Positions 57,373-64,000 of a stretch of DNA of 64,000 nucleotides are shown here, one piece after another (the stretch's first letter is position 1; each line of letters begins with the position of its first letter). The notes beneath the pieces were generated by a model. The model was not told the origin of the DNA. It saw nothing but the letters and a program-made list of their open reading frames with translations, and did no database searches. The stretch is from Plotosus lineatus (lineage: Eukaryota; Chordata; Actinopteri; Siluriformes; Plotosidae), in contig CM045751.1 in the NCBI GenBank assembly GCA_024760905.1, positions 14,142,501 to 14,206,500 of the forward strand, in the 5' to 3' direction. Position numbers and translations under genes: made by a program.

Positions 57373-60300
57373 TATAATAGAACATAATGTATCATAATGA
57401 TAACAGTAAATATAAAATTATTCGCCTATGATTTCCATTTTAATTGAGTGGCATAACTGCCCTTTTTAAGTCCTGCTTCATACACTAGGCCTAAAAAAAA
57501 ATCAATCACTTCTGAAAGCTTCGTTTTCATTAACTTTCATTTTAATTAAACTTCTTTTGCTGATAACAGAACCTGTACATTTCAGCATAATGAACTCAGC
57601 TTCAAATGTCACTCATCTGAATCGAGATCTAATCATTCTAGGGTATGTTATCATACCTGAGACAGATGCTTTGCTGTATGTTTTATGGCTTAATATCAAA
57701 TCGCTTCATTTCAGTAATTATTAAAATGGATATTTATAAATAAATAAATAAATAAATACTGCGGTGACATTATTTCTTGATGGACTTTATATATGAAGTC
57801 CATGTGTAAGTTTTATCTTACACACCTTTTCAGTCTCGAATAACAGATGCAGTGAACAATGCATAACACAGCAAAACACACAACCAGCCTAAAACACGGC
57901 AATTATTTCATAAAAGGAGAAAAGAAGGAAGGGAGGAAAAAACTTAATTAGATCTGCAGCCATGCAGAGTGTGACAGAGTGTGAGATGCTTTGGACTCAA
58001 GTTGAAGTTCAGCATCTGCACTCAAGGTTCAAATCCACAGCCTACAGCACTGTGTGTGTTTGTGTGCATGTATGTACGTGTGTAAGCTGCGGGGAGAACA
58101 ATAGGAAGAGAAGCGCCGGGTAAAGTCCAGGCCTCTTATCTTCTTGTAGGTGCTTTTAACACACCCGGAAATGGTGTGCAACTTCACATCACCATCAAAA
58201 CAAGTTCGGTCAGGAGCCAGCGTTCACCCTCTGTGTTCATGCTGAGGGCGGGATAAAGGTGGACGACACTCCCACTCTGCAACTGCACTGTTTTTAAACA
58301 CCCCCCCCCCCCCATCAAAAATTAATACTGAATTTCACTCAAGAGGATTTTTAAAAATAAATTTTAAACAGATTTTTTTTTTGTCATCTATGCGCAAATA
58401 ATTAACGATTATGTACTGAGGTGAGGTGGGCATCACTGACCAGCTCCATCACGAGGGGAAGTTAATTCAGCAATATCCACCGAACCCAAAGCAAACAACT
58501 GTTTTAGTACAAACAAACAAATAAATTATTACATTAATTCAATTATTTATTTCTCTTTTTAAATCATAATAGATGCAGGTGAGCACCAGGTACATGTGCA
58601 ATCAGGTGTAGCGCTGTGTAATGGCATCTCTTTCAGATGAACTATAAAACCAATGAAAAACAAACTAAAGTATAATTTTTATATTTTATTTTTAGATATT
58701 TTAAGCACGACAGATCAGGTGAACTCTGAGCAATGAGTCCCAATGGTACCTGTGTAACCATCTCATTCAAAGTTCGATAGACACTACACAGAAACATAGA
58801 CAAAAACAAACTAAAGCAAGGTTTTTATTAATAATAAGGGTTTATTTTCCTGTTTTATATCATAATAATGATGTAAGCTGCTCCGAGTGACCATGACAAG
58901 CAGTGTCAGTCTGTCATTGTGATTCAAGCATTATCCGCTTGGAATAATGTTTCATCAAGCCTGAGACAATGAACCAATCAGAATGCACCAGTACATACTA
59001 ATACAATGTATTCCCCAGTGGTGGGCCGTCATGATCAGCAACGCCTTCTCTGCTGGCCTCAACACTATCAGAGGCTTGGACCTACATGTACAACTTAAAT
59101 TCTAGTATATGTTTGTTTAAAATGTATTAATTTACTCCCAATAGTCCATTCTCTTCATTTTGTAGTATGTCTCTTGGCTGCACTGCTTACAGTAGGTGTA
59201 TGCGGATGTTAGATTTTTTTTTTTTTTTTTTTTTTTGTCCAATCAGATGTGCTGCTATGTCAATCTAATCTGCGCGCGTGGAATTCAGAATCAACAGTCC
59301 TATCCGATGTCACTTAAACTATATTAGCAATGTGACTGTTTCTTTAACCAATCAGATTTCAGATTTGCCTCACCGCGGGCTAGTGGGCTTGACTACAATA
59401 ACGTCAGGGTTTTTTTTTTTTTTATTCCCGTCCTCTGATTGGTTGGTAGGTCAGAGCAAAACTAGTCTGTTGTGATCTGCATTTAAGTTACAATTTTGTA
59501 CGCCCACAACGGCTGACGGAGGAAGGCAAATAACTTGCTGTTGGACATTTTTAAAAATTCATTTTCAAGCCAAGTTTTTCCAGTAAAGCTTCTCATGGGA
59601 GGAAGTGGTCAAGAAATTCAGGTTTATGCTTGTTACACTTGGCCAAGCACCAAATTTACCGGAAACAATCTGCCAGCATAACATATGGTGCAAAACTGCT
59701 TTACAGTTGTAATTTCCTATAAAGTTCGAGTAAGCCAGATCTTCAGGTCAAAATGTCAGGACATGCATGGAAACATTTATGCTAAATATAACATATAAGC
59801 CAATATAACAATATATAACGGAGGCTAAACAGTGGTGCAAAAGAGACGTCTTTGCACTGCTGTAAGAAGTTTGTTAAATGTAATTCAACTCAAAAAGGAA
59901 ACAATGAGGCAAAATGTTCCATGTTCTCTGCAATCAGTCACAGTAATACTCGCCAATCAAAGGCATCTTTAATTTACATCTAGAAGAAAAACAGAAGATT
60001 CTCATTTGATCAGAAAACTCAAATCCACTTTAAATCAGGTTCCAGCTGCACATAGCAAGCTTGAATTACAAAAACCAACATTTTATTTCAAAAATCAATT
60101 ATAGCGCTCAGTGATGATTACCAATATCTCAGTATTCCATTTCAGTCGTACTTGTCAACTGAACACCAGAAAGCATATTTTCACACTGCAGCAAAAACAA
60201 ATAAAGCTGAATGTGCAGTCGATAAGCAGAATCTTCCAGCTATTAGCGACTGTGCTCCTCATTAAGCCTACACAGACGTTATATACACAACCAGCTAGCA

Positions 60301-60579
60301 AACACTTGTCCACCTTCTCGCTGGGTGCCTCTTTGATCTCTACCTTCACGGGTCAACCAAGTGCTCCTAAATGAGCTACTCCTGCTCCTCACTGCATGCA
60401 ACATCGAGTAGGTCTGGGGATGCAAATTCTCCAGAGCTCTTCACAGGAGAATTAATACCAAGCCCTTGATATACTTAACAAAAACAAGCCCCAAAACAAG
60501 AGATACAACGACACACAGACAGACAAGGGCATAATGGCATATTTATAAGAAGAAAATAACAGAACACACTTGTGTGTAC
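57373..60579. other. Long stretch without firm gene
   Basis: A C run at 58300-58314 and T runs near 59213-59236 and 59409-59422 are present. Two diverged copies of a segment of about 145 bases may lie in tandem at 58560-58850. No exon was supported. Confidence 0.4.
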
Positions 60580-60654
60580 CTGATGGAAATCAGGGCACGT
60601 GGAATAAACGTGGCACATTTCATCGGGTGATTTCACTAAAAGGCTCTTTGTTAT
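60580..60654 (-). other. Open segment with splice-like ends (doubtful exon)
   Basis: On the minus strand a pyrimidine-rich acceptor (cctttctctgtatctgaag), 75 open bases in phase 0, and a donor CAG/gtacac. The peptide ends SPDEMCHVYSTCPDFHQ. It fits the phase of the coiled-coil gene but is not coiled-coil-like and has no other support. Confidence 0.2.
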
Positions 60655-60952
60655 CTTCAGATACAGAGAAAGGCCTCCTACTGACTTGATGTTTAGAGGA
60701 TTAGATCATGTCATTAGCATGCTAATTGCAACCTCGTCCTGCAAGCTGAAAAGGATTGGAAGAAAAAAAGGAAAGGGGGGGAAAAAAGGGGGAAAAAAAT
60801 CTGCACACATGCCAGAGACAACAAATGCAGAGCGGTGCTTTGTTCTACCCAGGCTTCAGGACATGGTTCTTTTGCTTCACAAAATTAGGCTGGTGGATAA
60901 ACAAAAGGCATTTACAGAGTCTTCTCAACCCCCCCACGAACATGCTAAAGAC

Positions 60953-60956
<4 letters not shown>

Positions 60957-60999
<43 letters not shown>
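60957..60999. repeat. (GT)n microsatellite
   Basis: GT dinucleotide run. Confidence 0.95.
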
Positions 61000-61000
<1 letters not shown>

Positions 61001-61675
61001 AGGGAGGGTTTGAATCAGAGAGCTTTCGCAGCTGCTCCCCTTGCGTAGAGTCAAGGCCAGTTTCTCACTTGCTCCTAAACACTATGAGTCATTACAGGTG
61101 AGCTTCCTAATGGCTTTCCATCAACACACGCGCGCACACACAGAGGTTGGCAGCACAGCTGCTTCTACAAGAACTCATCTACTACCCTACGTGCACTTTT
61201 TTTTTTTCTTTTTTTTTTTAGCAATTGCATTTATACATATAAAAATCTCAGTCCTAAAGAAAAGCAATGTTCTCAGATTGCACAGGTACGACATCATTAC
61301 CTACGGGTAATACTGACACAATTATAATTTAAAATCAAATATACTAAAATCCCAAAGCACACACTTCACTGTGATATAATACCTAGAGTGAGGACGCAGG
61401 GGTATACACCCGGCAGCTTTATTTAAGAGTGATCCAATAATCAGTGTTTTATTCACAGACAGGGTAAGAGCATCCAATAAAAATAATCCATGATAAGTAG
61501 GAAAGCAAAGCAGAACGAAAAACCAAATAGAGCTCGGTGTACGTTTCATTCATTGATATCTGGGAGCTCACACAAAGTCAGACACAGTGGAACATGCAGA
61601 GGCAGTGTTCTCGTCGACTCGGTTACTTACACCTTTCACCAACAACCTGCCATTTTCTTATTATTTTCACCATTT
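61000..61675. other. Stretch without gene
   Basis: T-rich at 61198-61220. Nothing else was recognised. Confidence 0.4.
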
Positions 61676-61690
61676 AGTGGCTCTACAACG

Positions 61691-61952
61691 GCCGCCAGTG
61701 CGGCTAACTGGGTTATCAAAGGCGGGCCATGTCTCTCACTGTCTATGGTGAGAGGCATGTAAAAGAACCATTGCTGACCTTCGTAAAGAGTAGCTGCAAA
61801 GTCGTCAGCGTGTTTTTGTCCCTTGCTAAAAAGGGTTGTGACCCAGGAAGGGCATCCGACGTAAAAACCTCTGCCAAATCAAACGTGCGAATCAGATGAT
61901 TCGCTGTGGCGACTCCCGAGTAAAAGGGGAAAAAGCCGAAAGGAAGACAGAC
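61691..61952 (+). repeat. 5'-truncated SINE, RTE tail, perfect 15-bp target duplication
   Basis: It starts in the middle of the SINE ('gcggctaactgggttatc'), without tRNA head or box A/B. It continues through 'gtctctcactgtctatggtg' to 'ctgtggcgactcccgagtaa' and 'gccgaaaggaag'. It is flanked by agtggctctacaacg at 61676-61690 and 61953-61967. The 5' truncation with intact duplication shows incomplete reverse transcription from the 3' end. Confidence 0.88.
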
Positions 61953-62301
61953 AGTGGCTCTACAACGCGCGAGACCGAGAAGGATTTGAAAGACGAGTTG
62001 TTTGCTTTTACAATAGATCAGGTCGCTCAGTGACATCATATGATGAAAGTATTGTGATTGGTTCAATACAAAAGAAATTCTAGTACAATATCTCAGTAAT
62101 ACTCAGTTGATGTACAAATGCCCAGAGCTAAAATTAACACCTCAATACCTACAGTATAGTAAAAAATCGTCGGAAATTTCTGTAACGCATCGTGCTAATG
62201 GGGTTAATATACTGTTGAGCGACTGATATGTTTTATATCAGAAGAGGGTAATAGTGATCATCGTTGACAACTAGGACCCTCTATGAGGCCTTGGTGTAAA
62301 G

Positions 62302-62331
62302 AACCACCACCACCACCACCACCACCACCAC
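62302..62331. repeat. (CCA)n microsatellite
   Basis: CCA trinucleotide run. Confidence 0.95.
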
Positions 62332-62334
62332 AGC

Positions 62335-62545
62335 AGGGACACTGCAGCGAATAAGGCCCTGTATGGCTCCTGATATTAATACTCCATGCGCTCATCATAG
62401 GACAGGTTCTCTACTACGTCTGCTTGGCAAAGTTAGCACATACAGTTCATTGATTGAAGGATTTACGAGATGGCTGGGTTTTGACTGTTCAAGGTCACTT
62501 AGGGTCAAAGCTATAGCGGCATGCCTTTTGCCACATCACCAAACC
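62335..62545 (+). repeat. Unnamed interspersed repeat shared with 13.1 kb
   Basis: 'aaggccctgtatggctcctg', 'ttaatactccatgcgctcat' and 'catgcc' blocks match 13126-13300 in order. Confidence 0.4.
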
Positions 62546-64000
62546 TTGCTCTGACCATCATATTCAAAAATTAACCCATCTCTGGGACACAGGTGGGGGT
62601 ATGTCCCCACCAAGCTAATTAAAATCCATGTCGATTGTACTCAGGAATCTTTTCCACAGACAAACAAGCATTGGTGATTATAGTACCTCCGTCAAAAAGA
62701 AAACCAATGAGCGTATCCGAGTTAATTAATACAACAGCCTCTCATCACTATAGAGACAGAGTCACTGACTGGTCCTTTGCTTCTAAAGTAGCAAGATGGG
62801 GGGGGGGGGGGGTGTAATAAATGAGTGTGAGACTCTTATCTCCAAAACTGTCATCTCTCTTTTACAGCGGTGCTCTTTAGGATGCGTACAGGCTCAAGAC
62901 TTCCTGTGGTGCTCCAAGCACCAGCCGCACACACAAATGCCGGGGGTCGTCCTTTTCCTTCAGTGGGTGAAATCAAAATGATAATGGATCTGTATTAAAA
63001 ATTCAATTTGAGACCTACATGAGGGCCATGTGAAAAGGTGGTAGCGTGGCAGGGGTTTGGTGTGAGGCTTTACTGATGCACAAAAAAAGAAAAAGAAAAA
63101 AAAAAAAAAAAAGAGGAGGGAGGTGGAGGTAGAGTAGCCAGGGACATCAAAATTAAAATCCACCCACTACCACACCATGTCGGTTAATGTCTTGACATTG
63201 AGTCATGGGTTATTTGCCACAAAAGGCACTCTGCTTCTATGAGGTCATTTCAAATCAAGCCAATGGGTGTTGTTTGGGGAATTACCGATTATAGCCAGTG
63301 TAGGGGTGTGTATGTATGTGGTAGGGGGTTTGTCAGAAATAAAGGAAATAATCAAATAAATCCTCTAGTGGACTGTTAATGAATGTATGCGGCACCGGAG
63401 CACTTCAAGAGACAATCAGACAGTGGGGATTAGCTAAAATTGGGATAGACGCACAGCTGACCTTTTAACGGTGCTGCGTTATCCGATAGCTGTCCGTCGT
63501 TACCACTTCAGCGCTTCTCCGTTTAAATCCATTCCCAGCAAAGCCTTTTACACGGGCTTATTATGGAGCCTCTCCAGCCTGATTCACCCAGCCAATATTC
63601 AGAGGCGAGCTTATTCAGGAGGATAACCGACGCTCAGATGCTGGCCACTCAAAGCCAAAGCCGAATAATACATTTTGGAGCCATTTTACCCGCGCCTCAA
63701 TGGTCACGCTTTAGCTAAAGAGGATTGGTGGTTCCAAGTTCCATGATAAGAGAGCTTTAGAGATCAGTGGGGTTCCTGATTTCCTTGGTTTATTAGGGGC
63801 ACATAACCAGAAAGGAAAACATCGACAAGCTTCCTGGCTTGTAAATCATCACAATCGAAGACGAATTTTGCGTTTCAGATCCGTTCGTGCATTACTATCT
63901 CACAGAAGTATGCTTTAAGCAGGACAGAAAAAGAAAACTGCTGACTTTCATTTATTTACTCATATGACCTAAACATACTTAATATCTATTCCCTCTATGC
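62546..64000. other. Stretch without gene
   Basis: G run at about 62798-62812 and a poly-A region at 63081-63113. The segment 63380-63760 is repeat-free with balanced composition and is a candidate conserved non-coding element. No exon was found. Confidence 0.4.

Noticed and set aside
57653..57700. Donor-like CAG/gtatga on the minus strand
   Set aside because: The only possible acceptors leave an exon of 17-32 bases with stops in most frames.
57960..58030. Coil-like open segment, either strand
   Set aside because: On the minus strand the would-be donor lacks GT. On the plus strand the acceptor is weak and nothing joins it.

Overview
The window looks like ordinary repeat-rich genomic DNA from a ray-finned fish. 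It holds many long (CA)n, (TA)n and (GA)n microsatellites, several tRNA-derived SINE families with short direct repeats at their ends, and Rex3-, RTE- and L2-like LINE ends. It also holds Tc1-, hAT- and Tigger-type DNA transposon relics, and vertebrate-style splice sites. No bacterial or viral gene, rRNA, CRISPR array or intact single-exon gene is present. A catfish-like genome is possible from the repeat style, but I cannot fix the species.

The only host gene I can support is on the minus strand. Four short exons with good splice sites (51450-51596, 50285-50368, 12367-12450, 10387-10533), plus a weaker fifth (17473-17523), all start and end in phase 0. They encode Leu/Gln/Glu-rich coiled coil. 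Most of the window is therefore intron of one large coiled-coil gene, including an intron of about 33 kb. I do not recognise the gene. Its two ends lie outside the window or were not found.

Region by region. 1-10 kb: intron with SINEs, an hAT transposase fragment and a Tc1 relic. 10-18 kb: three exons among SINEs and a Tigger-like MITE. 18-35 kb: intron with SINEs, an hAT MITE with target-site duplication, a Tigger copy that still carries a CENP-B-type helix-turn-helix, and large microsatellites. 35-40 kb: a cluster of (TA)n arrays that house an RTE LINE end and two related, apparently undescribed elements. These two carry homologous small reading frames, and the second has inverted-repeat arms of about 290-310 bp. 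Next to them is a Tigger-like element. 40-50 kb: two Rex3 ends (one nested in an older repeat), SINEs and a MITE. 50-52 kb: two more coiled-coil exons. 52-64 kb: an L2-type reverse transcriptase relic, two recent SINEs with perfect target-site duplications, a Tc1 transposase relic and inverted MITE copies.

The repeats show how non-autonomous elements use LINE machinery. One SINE family shares its 3' end with the RTE LINE at 35.1-35.8 kb. Other copies with the same tRNA-like head and body instead end in an L2-like tail.
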